The position numbers and the translations under genes are program-made. The notes beneath the pieces are model-generated. The model made no database searches. It saw only the letters and a program-made list of their open reading frames with translations, and had not been told where the DNA came from. Of a stretch of 64,000 nt of DNA, positions 54,356 through 64,000 are shown in pieces. Each line of letters starts with the position of its first letter. Position 1 is the first letter of the stretch. Origin of the DNA: Scheffersomyces stipitis CBS 6054 (lineage: Eukaryota; Ascomycota; Pichiomycetes; Serinales; Debaryomycetaceae); the NCBI RefSeq assembly GCF_000209165.1, contig NC_009068.1:248001-312000 (forward strand), read 5' to 3'.

Positions 54356-55252
54356 TTTACTGTAAATCTAAGACCAGAACAGAACGCTTTCCAGGGTGTT
54401 CTATGCTTTCTTGTAAATTCGTAGAGATTTACTGGATTGTGAGTATAAAGTAATGAATGTGAAATGAGTATTGATGGGGGTTATATGTCAGCAATATGTG
54501 GTATTCGTATACGTGATATAGCCTTATATTTGCCAGTGTCACTATTCTTTCCTTGCTATTCTTTCCAAGATCAGAAAGTAACCAGAAAAGAAGAAGTGTG
54601 CTAAAATCAAGTCAGGCCAAATTAGTCCCAAAATAAATTTTCAATTTCAGATATTAGTCTGGCAACTCTAGCTGTCTCCCGTTGTATAGCGAATTCCCAG
54701 GTGAAGCTCTTCGGTTATTGTACCAAATCAAATCGGCCTGTCGGAATAGCAATTGTTCCTGAACACGCCGCCCAATTCTTTGCTTTTGTATCCCCAATTA
54801 ATCCGGGCCCTCAAACTTTGAGCTACAAAACTGAATGATAGCAGATAACGTCTTCCGCGGCCAATGATGCTGTAGTAATAAATATGTAACAAAGGGCTGG
54901 AAACAAGCAGAAAAATATTTCGGATCCTTCAGGGTCAAGCTGGGTTTATTTCGTAGCTCCTGCCGGTCGTTTGATTCTGTAAGTTTGGAAGACTCCTTGG
55001 ATTTCTGTTTTTCTCAACTTCGTTTGGCTGTGAAAACTTGGAATGGGCTCGCTAGCGCTATAAGCTCGTTTTCTTCTTGGTAGCAGTCGATGCCCAGCTG
55101 CCTCGCTGCTCGCTGTAACCTTCCTCCGTCTGGCTCGGGCTCCAGCCCCTGAACCGCTCTTGTCAACCTCCTCTATCCTTATACATATGGCCCCGAAATA
55201 TTTGTATTCGCTGTTGCCCGTTTTGGCATCCTGGAACCAGTTTCCACCCGTG

Positions 55253-55381
55253 TTATCGGGATATCAGTAACGCCTGCTGACGTAAGCCTGTCGGATAAAA
55301 GCTTATCGCGCGAATTCATTGGCCCGATAACGTTGCCGCGGAACTTCCTCCTGCACTTGTCGCGTCGGCACTTCCGTTATC
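55253..55381. promoter_or_regulatory. Cluster of five GATAA/TTATC sites upstream of GAT1
   Basis: TTATC at 55253-55257, GATAA at 55294-55298, TTATC at 55303-55307, GATAA at 55326-55330 and TTATC at 55377-55381; another GATAA lies nearer the gene at 54844-54848. The pair at 55294/55303 forms an inverted GATAA-AAGC-TTATC. It lies about 900-1,030 bp upstream of the GAT1 start (54355). Confidence 0.55.
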
Positions 55382-56476
55382 AGGATTTCTCGACGTCTAA
55401 TGCTCTGACTGGATCAAGCTGGCATTGCTTTTGCACAGGCAGGCGTTGACTCCAATGACTCCCAGCCATATGCTTTTGCATGCGATTCTCTTAAGCAGCC
55501 GCATTCCATATAGAAAAGTAATAGGGTGACTTTCTGGACCAATCAACAGTCACAATTCCGGTGAATCACTCACTGCTCTAGTAAAACACATTGCTCTGGT
55601 ACAACTGCCCATTATTATTGTGTTGCACCGTAGCTGGCTTCTGATGTTCGTACTTGGATATTAGCAAATAGAAATAGATTCTCCAACTGCAAGCTGTTTT
55701 TTTCTGTTTTTTCTTCTTTTAATTATGTCAATTTTAAGAAGTCCAGTATGCTCGATATATATCTTGGACATCAACCCTCAGCCCTCTTCGAAGATGTCTA
55801 TCTATCCTACATATTTATTAAGTCGGCAATAGTCGTCGTATCTTTCGCTTATCTTACAGAATCTGCCTATGATAAATAGAAAATAGATTAGCACCTCATT
55901 TCTTTGCCTTCGATGCATCCACACATCGTCCATAACCACGGAGGCTCATCTTCTAATCTACATTATCTCCTCTTAACAGTCTCGTAAATTTCTTCCTTGT
56001 TGAAATAGAGTTTAAATATGGCGTACTTATGCTCTCTATATTGGCCAATCGACTCGCTAACACTAATTGTTCGTAATCGCTTATCGGTAGAGGTGGCTGA
56101 AAGTATCGACTCAGGTTTGCGTCTATTCTTCATTTTTGACATATTCATAATCTTCTCTTTCATCCCTCCTTATTTGTACACTTATGTTTAGCTTGACCAA
56201 AAAGCAAAAGAAAAAAATGAGTATATTTGCTAGTTTTTGCAATTTAAGACGCTATTCTTCAAAAAATAGAACATTTACTGAAACTTCAACTTTCCCATAA
56301 AAATTCACAAGAAAAATTCATCTACAATTCTCTATTTATCTGATATATATCTCAAGAGTTACACCCCTTTTTACCTGTAGAAAAATCTAACCTTGCCATA
56401 AAGCTCTAGTGACTTCTCGTTAATGCTCCAATTACATTGCTATCACTGTTACAATATGCAGTACAACACAACTACT

Positions 56477-56525
56477 GATCCCAGATCCCAGATCCCAGAT
56501 CTCAGATCTCAGTTTTCAGATCTCA
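56477..56525. repeat. Seven tandem heptamers (GATCCCA/GATCTCA)
   Basis: Units run GATCCCA x3, GATCTCA x2, GTTTTCA, GATCTCA. It is a short minisatellite in the gene-free region, with no function visible. Confidence 0.8.
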
Positions 56526-59003
56526 GTTACCTACCATGCTGAGGTACCACATCAACATCAAAATTCGGTACATTATAAAAATACACCAAGGTCTTGATTA
56601 ATAAGCGGAATAATAAAACATCGTGAATTAACAAGATCTGAAAACGACACATTTCCTAATTCTATTGTAGTTCTAGGTAGAAACAAAGATACCCGCAACA
56701 AAGGTTCTACTCCTGTTCGTAACTGTAAGTGCACTACGTTATTTGAAATAGATTACCTATTCTTCTCTCAATATCTCCTGATCTTGCATCTGTGCAACAG
56801 AGGTCGGAGATGTGAGAGGATCGTCAGTCCACAGTGCTTGCATTTTGGACCCACCAGATAGTACCTCACCGATTTGAAAGTGTCACAAATATTTTGAAGC
56901 TAGAATTTCCTTGGCTCTGGCAAATCGTTCTATGGCAATTTCATATTGCCAAAAAATTAAATATGCGGGGAAATGCAGGGGATTGGTGTATATGGTAGCC
57001 GTACGTCTGGCAAGAAGTCTTCCGTATTTCGATCAAGGTCAAAAGCCATCCTGCTGTAGTTGAAACGGCGAAGATATTACCCATTTTGGAAGATTTATAG
57101 AAACATCACTTGGTTCAAACCTCCAAAATCCAGCTTGAACATCTTCTCATTGAAACCAACGCAATAAATTTTTACAAGCTCTAGTTTTAGATTGTAAGAT
57201 TTTCTCTTTACACTCATTTCAGTTGGAGTGATTTGACTTGGCGTGGTTAGCAATATCTTTCCGCCCTTTCTACATGTATTTTCCAGTGCTCTGGCCCTTG
57301 ATCAAGATGAAATTTCTGTCTATTGTTGCTTATTATCCTTTCATGGAAGACAATTACATTGTAAGTAGAAGAATTAAGATCACCAGTTCCCAATCTGTGT
57401 TTCTACTTACCACAAAGTGCAACGAGAACACGATATACCTATTTCACCTATTGCTGATCCTTCAATAGGACCCACGTCGTCCTCCACGTTCACCGAAAGC
57501 GGAAATGATTTACGTGCGCAGTTTCACTACCATGCACAAGAAATGATTCTCTTGCTGAAACGCGCCTGCAAGCTGCCAGTTGTAGGGCTGGTGAAAGTGT
57601 GCACTTACACGTCCCGTAAAACAAAACAAGAGCAAGACTTTCCACATTAGGAACAATTGGTGCAACCAAGGGTCGAAAAACCCTGCTCCTGTCAATTTAA
57701 GAATAATATGCAAGTGATGCAAGAGGAAAGTTAAAATGGCCATCTTGAAAGCAATATGCAGGTCATGCATAAGATAAAATAGATGTGAAATAAGGTCAAG
57801 AGTACTTGTAATCGATGCTTTACAATATTTTTCTGAAGATCGTCCATGCAGAAAGGCAGAGAAAGACATTGAGCTAGGTAATGGCTAAACTATATTTGGT
57901 ATTTCCAAATCGGTACCCAGAAAAATTTGAAACCCGTTTCGCGTCATGCCGATATCAATCACTCAAAAGTTGCCCCTTTCTTTGTAATACCCGGCAATAC
58001 CTTTTATTCTGAACAGCAGGAACCGACAATCGAGCCAACCAAGCGCATAATATTTCTCGGAAATATTAAAACTATCGCCGATTATCTTTCCATCATTACG
58101 TTTATTGTTGAATTCTCAGGAACAAGCCAGACCTGCTTGGAGAACAGAACCCTGCCTCTCCAATATAGAAGTACGAGCCAGCTAACCCAATACAATGCCA
58201 GATTTTGTATTGTCCAGAGCATTTCTATCTTTGTCAAATGCAATGTTACGAAAAAGAACAATATGAAAATACGCACAATGGCTGACCAAAAAACTAGTGC
58301 AAAATATTCGCGCTGGCGTTGTCTATTTAAACAAGACAGGGATGAATTAAATAGCAATGGCGATTTAGAGCAATGAAATTCATAAATCCGTCATGTCAGT
58401 ATGGGCTGACAATATCTAACAATATGAAGACTAGTTTAAAAGTAACAAATAGTGCACATGTGATCCCTATCGTGTCAATTTCATTTGTCAAACACACTAC
58501 TTACCAAATATAGACCTCTTTCGAGTATACAGTCAGCGCAGTGAAACGATGAATACCGTTGCAATGGCTCCGCAGTTCTAGAAATCATTGAAAATACGAA
58601 TTACGACTCCGTTCGATGAACACCAAGTATTGAAATTTAGAAGACCCCTTGAACCCGTACAGTGTTAGAAGAATACAGATGAAGTTGTAGTTATTGGATC
58701 TAAACTTCAAATCCAGGACCCTTCGTCATAGCTTAAGATTGTCGCAACTTTTTTGTGCCATCATAAATGTAGAAAAATCGCCAATAGCTGGTGCCATCCA
58801 CAAGGCAGATCCCAGACCTGGCGCCACAACATGAGCCTTTGTTGAACTACATCTTATTGTTTAACGCATATGCGGACACAAAACTGAATACAATGGATAT
58901 TTTTCTCCAATTTCATTATCTTTCAATACTGCAAAAAGATCTCAAACTTATTGTAGTAATATCATACAGCACAGTATTTGAGCGCAAATAAGGCCTTGCA
59001 ACA

Positions 59004-59030
59004 ACTTCGGTCATAGTCCGAAGTATATAA
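59004..59030 (+). promoter_or_regulatory. Inverted CGG-N7-CCG abutting the adhesin TATA box
   Basis: ACTTCGG (59004-59010) and CCGAAGT (59018-59024) flank a 7-bp centre, giving CGG-N7-CCG. The TATA box (TATATAA, 59024-59030) shares the last base. The ATG is 69 bp downstream of the TATA box. Confidence 0.55.
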
Positions 59031-59098
59031 GACTCATATCCGTCCTCTTTTAGTTTCAATTTCAATGATCAATAAACATATCATTCGCTTAATTACCA

Positions 59099-62000
59099 AT
59101 GTTGCTTTCGAAGTTCCTTGTTCCAGCTCTTTTGCTGGCATCAAGTGCTTTAGCACTCGAAGTTACTGAAGATACCACAGAAGTAGGTACTATTTCTCTT
59201 GATGTTGGAGACATTACAGTTGACGCTGGCGTCTACTACTCTATCATAAACAACGCTCTTTCTGCCATCGTGGGTAATCTTGATGTTGAAGGTTCCTTCT
59301 ACATTACCAGTACATCTGATTTGATTGCATTGACCGTCACACTTGACGGTGTAATCAACTCCATCGTGAACAATGGTCTTGTTTCTTTTAATTCTGCTGA
59401 ATCTTTGACTGCTCCTACTTATCAATTGGCCGGTATTTCCTTCGAAAACAACGGTGAATTCTACTTAGGGGGAGATGGTTCTGTGGGTGTCCCAATAATG
59501 GCAATTACTTCTCTTACGTTTAACAACAATGGTTTAATGGTATTCTACCAAAACCAAAGATCCACTGGTGTAGTCACTCTTGGTGCTCCAGCTGCTACTA
59601 TTCACAACAACGGTCAAATTTGTCTTTACAACGAGATATACCAACAAACAACTGCTGTTGATGGTACGGGTTGTATCACCGCCCAGGCTGACTCCAGTGT
59701 TTTCATTTCCAATGCATTGGTTCCATTCGCTCAAACTCAAACCATCTACTTGGAATCTGACACAGCCAGTGTGAGAGCAACTGCTATCAGTACTCCTCAA
59801 ACATTCACAGTTGCAAACTTCGGTAACGGAAATATCATTGGTTTAGATATTCCTCTTGTTACTCTTCCTGGTTTGTCATCGTACAGTTACGATGCAACAA
59901 GTGGTATCTTGACCCTTCGTGGTGCTGGATTATTATCCCAAAAATTCGATATTGGTACTGGTTACGACACAACCTTGTTCCTGATCACCACAGATCCTGG
60001 TCTTGGATTGGTCTCAGTGCCTCTTGGTGCTGTTACATACTCTGGCCCTCCTCCTACTCCAGGTCAACCAGATGCTTGTCAGGCTTGTAAGCCATTGCCC
60101 CCAGTTCCTTCCCCTACTAACTCTCAAACTACCACCACCACCACTTGGACCGGAACTGACACTGAAACAACCACTGAGACTGCTACTGAAGGAGGAACCG
60201 ACACTGTTATCGTTGAAATTCCATCTAACTCCCAAACTACTACCACCACCACTTGGACCGGAACTGACACGGAAACTACCACTATTACCGACACCCAAGG
60301 AGGAACTGACACTGTCATCGTTGAGGTTCCATCTAACTCTCAAACCACTTTGACTTCTACTTGGACCGGAACTGACACGGAAACCACCACTATTACCGAC
60401 ACCCAAGGAGGAACTGACACTGTCATCGTTGAAATTCCATCTAACTCTCAAACCACTTTGACTTCTACTTGGACCGGAACTGACACGGAAACCACCACAA
60501 TTACCGACACCCAAGGAGGAACTGACACTGTCATCGTTGAAATTCCATCTAACTCTCAAACCACTTTGACTTCTACTTGGACCGGAACTGACACGGAAAC
60601 CACCACAATTACTGACACTCAAGGAGGAACTGACACTGTCATCGTTGAAATTCCATCTAACTCTCAAACCACTTTGACTTCTACTTGGACCGGAACTGAC
60701 ACGGAAACCACCACAATTACCGACACTCAAGGAGGAACTGACACTGTCATCGTTGAAATTCCATCTAACTCTCAAACCACTTTGACTTCTACTTGGACCG
60801 GAACTGACACGGAAACCACCACAATAACTGACACCCAAGGAGGAACTGACACTGTCATCGTTGAAGTTCCATCTGTTCCTAACAGTCAAACTACCTTGAC
60901 TTCGACTTGGACCGGTCTTGAAACTACTACTGTTACCGAGACTGACACTCCAGGTGGTACTGATACCGTCATCGTTGAAGTTCCATCTTCTGCAAACAGT
61001 CAAACCACTTTGACATCTACCTGGACCGGTCTTGAAACTACTACTGTTACCGAGACTGACACTCCAGGTGGTACTGATACCGTCATCGTTGAAGTTCCAT
61101 CTTCTGCAAACAGTCAAACCACTTTGACATCTACCTGGACCGGTCTTGAAACTACTACTGTTACCGAGACTGACACTCCAGGTGGTACTGATACCGTCAT
61201 CGTTGAAGTTCCATCTTCTGCAAACAGTCAAACCACTTTGACATCTACCTGGACCGGTCTTGAAACTACTACTGTTACCGAGACTGCTACTCCAGGTGGT
61301 ACTGATACCGTCATCGTTGAAGTTCCATCTTCTGCAAACAGTCAAACCACTTTGACATCTACCTGGACCGGTCTTGAAACTACTACTGTTACCGAGACTG
61401 CTACTCCAGGTGGTACTGACACTGTTATTGTTGAAGTTCCTTCATCCACCAACAGTCAGTCTACCGTTACATCTACATGGACTGGTACTTTCTTTACTAC
61501 TACCACTATCACGGCTGCTCCGGGTGGAACAGATACTGTTATTGTAGAGGTTCCTTCCACTGCTAACAACCAAACTTTCTTAACATATACTTGGACTGGA
61601 ACTCAAACTACAACTATTACCGAAACTGCTAGTCAAGGTGGAACTGACACCGTCATCGTTGAAGTTCCATCTTCTGCAAACAGTCAAACCACTTTGACAT
61701 CTACCTGGACTGGTCTTGAAACCACTACAATTACCTTAACTGCTACTCCAGGTGGAACCGACACTGTTATCGTTGAGGTTCCTTCATCTACCAATAGTGA
61801 GACTACATTAACATCTACTGGAACTGGATCGGAAACTTCTACTGTAACCGAAACTGCTAGTCCAGGTGGTACTGATACTGTCATCGTTGTTGTACCATCT
61901 TCTGCAAACAGTCAAACCACTTTGACATCTACTGGCACTGGATCAGAAACTTCTACTGTAACCGAAACTGCTAGTCCAGGTGGTACTGACACTGTCGTCG

Positions 62001-63562
62001 TTGTTGTGCCATCTTCTGCAAACAGTCAAACCACTTTGACATCTACTGGAACTGGATCGGAAACTTCTACTGTAACCGAAACTGCTAGTCCAGGTGGTAC
62101 TGACACTGTCGTCGTTGTTGTGCCATCTTCTGCAAACAGTCAAACCACTTTAACATCTACTGGCACTGGATCAGAAACTTCTACTGTAACCGAAACTGCT
62201 AGTCCAGGTGGTACTGACACTGTCGTCGTTGTTGTACCATCTTCTGCTTCATCATCTTCTGGTCCAAAGCTATGCCTTAGAGATGGCGAAGGATGTCCTG
62301 AACCAACGGAATACACAACTACTTTTACAACCACCGAACCTGATGGATCAGTGGAAACCGAAAGTGGTGTCGTATTGATTTCTACTGATGATTCCGGTAG
62401 CTGGTTCACAACAACTTCTCTCTTCCCAGAATCAACAGCTGAACCAACTGAATACACAACAACCTTCACAACCACCGAACCTGATGGATCAGTGGAAACC
62501 GAAAGTGGTGTCGTATTGATTTCTACTGATGATTCCGGTAGCTGGTTCACAACAACTTCTCTCTTCCCAGAATCAACAGCTGAACCAACTGAATACACAA
62601 CAACCTTCACAACCACCGAACCTGATGGATCAGTGGAAACCGAAAGTGGTGTCGTGTTGATTTCTACTGATGATTCCGGTAGCTGGTTCACAACAACTTC
62701 TCTCTTCCCAGAACCTTCGAATGCTGAACCAACTGAATACACAACTACTTTCGCAACCACCGAACCTGATGGATCAGTGGAAACCGAAAGTGGTGTCGTA
62801 TTGATTTCTACTGATGATTCCGGTAGCTGGTTCACAACAACTTCTCTCTTCCCAGAACCATCGACTGCTACCCTGTGGGAATACGTGACATCAACCGTTG
62901 TTGACTGTCCACTCACTGTCTGCGTTAAGGGTAAATGTGCCACTGAGACAACTTCTTCCACTCAAGTAGTAACAGTGACAGTCTGTCCAGTTTGTGAACA
63001 CAAGCCTACTGAGGGCGCTCCAGGAGCCCCTGCCCCAGCTACTACAGAAGCTGCTGCTCCAGGTGGTGCTAAGCCAGCTGCTCCGGAAGCCGCTACTCCT
63101 GCTTCTGTTGCCAAACCAGCCACAACTGTTGCTGCTAAGCCAGAAACTACTGCTGGTGCTCCAGCTCCAGAAGCTGCTAATCCAGAAACTACTGCTGGTG
63201 CTCCAGCTCCAGAAGCTGCTAAGCCAGAAACTACTGCTGGTGCCCCAGCTCCAGAAGCTGCTAAGCCTGAAACTACTGCTGGTGCCCCAGCTCCAGAAGC
63301 TGCTAAGCCAGAAACTACTGCTGGTGCCCCAGCTCCAGAAGCTGCTAAGCCAGAAACTACTGCTAGTGCTGAAGAAGCTTCCCAATCTTTGACTGTTGCA
63401 GCTGAATCTGCTGCAAGTGCAGTTCCTTCTGTTTCTGCAGTTGCTCCTTCTCCAGCTGAACAACCATCTTCTGTATCTACATTCGAAGGTGCTGCCTCGT
63501 TGGCCACCTACAACAAGGTCGTCTTTGCTTTTATTGCATTTGTACCCTTGCTCTTTGTTTAG
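59099..63562 (+). CDS. GPI-anchored Iff/Hyr-family cell-wall adhesin
   Basis: In this 1,487-residue protein, the signal peptide (about 1-19, ending SSALA) includes a CTG codon at 13. An N-terminal domain of about 320 residues (LEVTEDTTEVGTISLDVG...FENNGEFYLGGDG...NNGLMVFYQNQ...GCITAQADSSVFISNAL...YDATSGILTLRG) matches the Hyphal_reg_CWP fold of Iff/Hyr proteins. Thr/Ser-rich tandem repeats follow (19 units of 36-38 residues with TVIVEVP), four 47-48-residue units (EPTEYTTTFTTTEPDGSVET), a Cys-containing stretch (CPLTVCVKGKC, VCPVCEHK) and a PAPEAAKPETTAG array. The end is a hydrophobic tail (VVFAFIAFVPLLFV) suited to GPI attachment. It should be heavily O-mannosylated and cross-linked to beta-glucan, mediating adhesion or aggregation. 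Repeat length is likely variable between strains. Confidence 0.9.
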   Translation: MLLSKFLVPALLLASSALALEVTEDTTEVGTISLDVGDITVDAGVYYSIINNALSAIVGNLDVEGSFYITSTSDLIALTVTLDGVINSIVNNGLVSFNSAESLTAPTYQLAGISFENNGEFYLGGDGSVGVPIMAITSLTFNNNGLMVFYQNQRSTGVVTLGAPAATIHNNGQICLYNEIYQQTTAVDGTGCITAQADSSVFISNALVPFAQTQTIYLESDTASVRATAISTPQTFTVANFGNGNIIGLDIPLVTLPGLSSYSYDATSGILTLRGAGLLSQKFDIGTGYDTTLFLITTDPGLGLVSVPLGAVTYSGPPPTPGQPDACQACKPLPPVPSPTNSQTTTTTTWTGTDTETTTETATEGGTDTVIVEIPSNSQTTTTTTWTGTDTETTTITDTQGGTDTVIVEVPSNSQTTLTSTWTGTDTETTTITDTQGGTDTVIVEIPSNSQTTLTSTWTGTDTETTTITDTQGGTDTVIVEIPSNSQTTLTSTWTGTDTETTTITDTQGGTDTVIVEIPSNSQTTLTSTWTGTDTETTTITDTQGGTDTVIVEIPSNSQTTLTSTWTGTDTETTTITDTQGGTDTVIVEVPSVPNSQTTLTSTWTGLETTTVTETDTPGGTDTVIVEVPSSANSQTTLTSTWTGLETTTVTETDTPGGTDTVIVEVPSSANSQTTLTSTWTGLETTTVTETDTPGGTDTVIVEVPSSANSQTTLTSTWTGLETTTVTETATPGGTDTVIVEVPSSANSQTTLTSTWTGLETTTVTETATPGGTDTVIVEVPSSTNSQSTVTSTWTGTFFTTTTITAAPGGTDTVIVEVPSTANNQTFLTYTWTGTQTTTITETASQGGTDTVIVEVPSSANSQTTLTSTWTGLETTTITLTATPGGTDTVIVEVPSSTNSETTLTSTGTGSETSTVTETASPGGTDTVIVVVPSSANSQTTLTSTGTGSETSTVTETASPGGTDTVVVVVPSSANSQTTLTSTGTGSETSTVTETASPGGTDTVVVVVPSSANSQTTLTSTGTGSETSTVTETASPGGTDTVVVVVPSSASSSSGPKLCLRDGEGCPEPTEYTTTFTTTEPDGSVETESGVVLISTDDSGSWFTTTSLFPESTAEPTEYTTTFTTTEPDGSVETESGVVLISTDDSGSWFTTTSLFPESTAEPTEYTTTFTTTEPDGSVETESGVVLISTDDSGSWFTTTSLFPEPSNAEPTEYTTTFATTEPDGSVETESGVVLISTDDSGSWFTTTSLFPEPSTATLWEYVTSTVVDCPLTVCVKGKCATETTSSTQVVTVTVCPVCEHKPTEGAPGAPAPATTEAAAPGGAKPAAPEAATPASVAKPATTVAAKPETTAGAPAPEAANPETTAGAPAPEAAKPETTAGAPAPEAAKPETTAGAPAPEAAKPETTAGAPAPEAAKPETTASAEEASQSLTVAAESAASAVPSVSAVAPSPAEQPSSVSTFEGAASLATYNKVVFAFIAFVPLLFV
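60119..60874 (+). repeat. Seven tandem 108-bp units (adhesin block A)
   Basis: Units of 36 codons (NSQTT...TWTGTDTETTTITDTQ...VIVEIPS) start at 60119, 60227, 60335, 60443, 60551, 60659 and 60767. The last five are almost identical at DNA level, so they expanded recently. Confidence 0.95.
60881..62248 (+). repeat. Twelve tandem 114-bp units (adhesin block B)
   Basis: Twelve 38-codon units start every 114 bp from 60881 to 62135. Units 1-5 (TWTGLETTTVTET) are near-identical, units 6-8 are diverged, and units 9-12 (STGTGSETSTVTETASPGG) form a second homogeneous family ending in VVVVP. Confidence 0.95.
62300..62869 (+). repeat. Four tandem 141-144-bp units (adhesin block C)
   Basis: Units begin EPTEYTTTFTTTEPDGSVE at 62300, 62441, 62582 and 62726, with lengths 141, 141, 144 and 144 bp. 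Conserved parts include SGVVLISTDDSGSWFTTTSL. Confidence 0.95.
63137..63346 (+). repeat. Five tandem 42-bp units (Pro/Ala/Thr array)
   Basis: KPETTAGAPAPEAA repeats (the second starts with N) from 63137, with a partial sixth ending at the switch to SAEEASQ. Confidence 0.93.
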
Positions 63563-64000
63563 ACAATAGAGCTTGTCTCTTTTTTATTGTTTTAATTCTA
63601 AAGTAGGATTCAAGGAATACTTCGGTCTCTTGATACTAGCCAAGAGAACTTTTCTACAGATGACGACAAAATTATAACATTCTCAGGATTCGCTACCGGA
63701 CTTCATATTGGAATTCTTTCTTACCCTTTCTAACTCCTGTTCTCAGGATTCTTCGACTAATAGTTAATACACATACTTTTCTTATAGCCACAGTTTCTTT
63801 AGACTGCCCATACTTTCAATATATAAATTAACTATAACTTAATTTCGTTAATTATGATACCGACTTCAAGTCTTGAAACAATCCACTGCAACAAATGATG
63901 AAGAGCCAGTCAGGTTATCTTAATGATACAATGCGCTTAAGATGAAAGAAGAGAGTATAGCAAATCTTTGACCTTTGTCTCATGTCTCGGAGTTGTGTAT
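63563..64000. other. Adhesin 3' flank
   Basis: AT-rich; no gene seen. A direct repeat TTCTCAGGATTC occurs at 63680-63691 and 63740-63751. Confidence 0.4.

Larger units (their letters stand above)
54356..59003. other. 4.6-kb region with no supported gene
   Basis: This is GAT1 promoter DNA in its first part (to about 55.5 kb), then AT-rich sequence to the adhesin promoter. Frames up to 149 codons (57927-58376 plus) and 66-76 codons (55963-56163 minus, 57238-57468 and 57417-57650 plus) are unlike known proteins, and some begin with TTG. A short duplicated segment, AATATGCAAGTGATGCAAGA and a similar copy 49 bp later (57704 and 57753), may be a relic. I see no tRNA and no transposon. Confidence 0.5.

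Noticed and set aside
57927..58376. 149-codon plus-strand frame in the gene-free region
   Set aside because: It resembles no known protein and overlaps a 91-codon frame on the other strand; a frame of this length is not rare in AT-moderate DNA.
60014..61345. 443-codon frame on the minus strand antisense to the adhesin
   Set aside because: It is open only because the tandem repeats are multiples of three; it reads the repeats backwards as low-complexity Arg/Ser/Gly sequence, like the other antisense frames at 62140-62961 and 62891-63463.

Overview
The window is nuclear DNA from a budding yeast of the CUG-Ser (CTG) clade; Scheffersomyces or a close relative is the best guess, but the species is not proven. 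The genes are large, intron-poor and separated by AT-rich spacers. At least three in-frame CTG codons (SPT16 codon 52, TOP2 codons 494 and 794) fall where I recall Ser in homologues from other eukaryotes. The gene set (Iff/Hyr-type adhesin, MNN4/LicD protein, UapA-type purine permease, AreA-type GAT1, a second-type pyruvate decarboxylase) is also typical of this clade. Any listed protein translated with the standard code should be read with Ser at CTG.

Layout. 1-3285: 3' part of a Ty1/copia retrotransposon with an open pol frame and a 285-bp right LTR. 3.9-9.8 kb: SYF1 (splicing), convergent with a Ser-rich SBE2-like gene. 11.9-15.9 kb: AFG1, IES6 (INO80) and TCA17 (TRAPP). 17.6-23.6 kb: a small conserved protein, a Fus3/Kss1-type MAP kinase and the primase large subunit PRI2. 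24.1-31.3 kb: SPT16 (FACT), a PEX11-family gene and a xanthine/urate permease. 34.0-39.3 kb: an MNN4-like mannan phosphorylation protein and a pyruvate decarboxylase. 40.9-47.9 kb: CBF1, a DNAJC9-like histone co-chaperone and TOP2. 49.5-54.4 kb: a polyQ protein with a SANT-like segment, a SelW/Rdx-family protein and the nitrogen regulator GAT1. 54.4-59.1 kb: a 4.7-kb stretch with no convincing gene. 59.1-63.6 kb: a repeat-rich GPI-anchored adhesin.

How it fits together. Several genes are chromatin or replication factors (PRI2 and SPT16 share a divergent promoter with ACGCG boxes; IES6, DNAJC9-like, TOP2). Two regulators carry their own recognition sites upstream: CBF1 has three CACGTG boxes 157-281 bp before its TATA box, and GAT1 has a cluster of five GATAA sites. 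The purine permease, a likely Gat1 target, has three GATAA sites just before its promoter. CBF1 also shows the signature of a 5'UTR intron. An octamer, TAGCGAGA, recurs nine times in the long intergenic regions between 10 and 21 kb and has no assigned factor. No tRNA, rRNA, CRISPR array or complete second transposon was seen.
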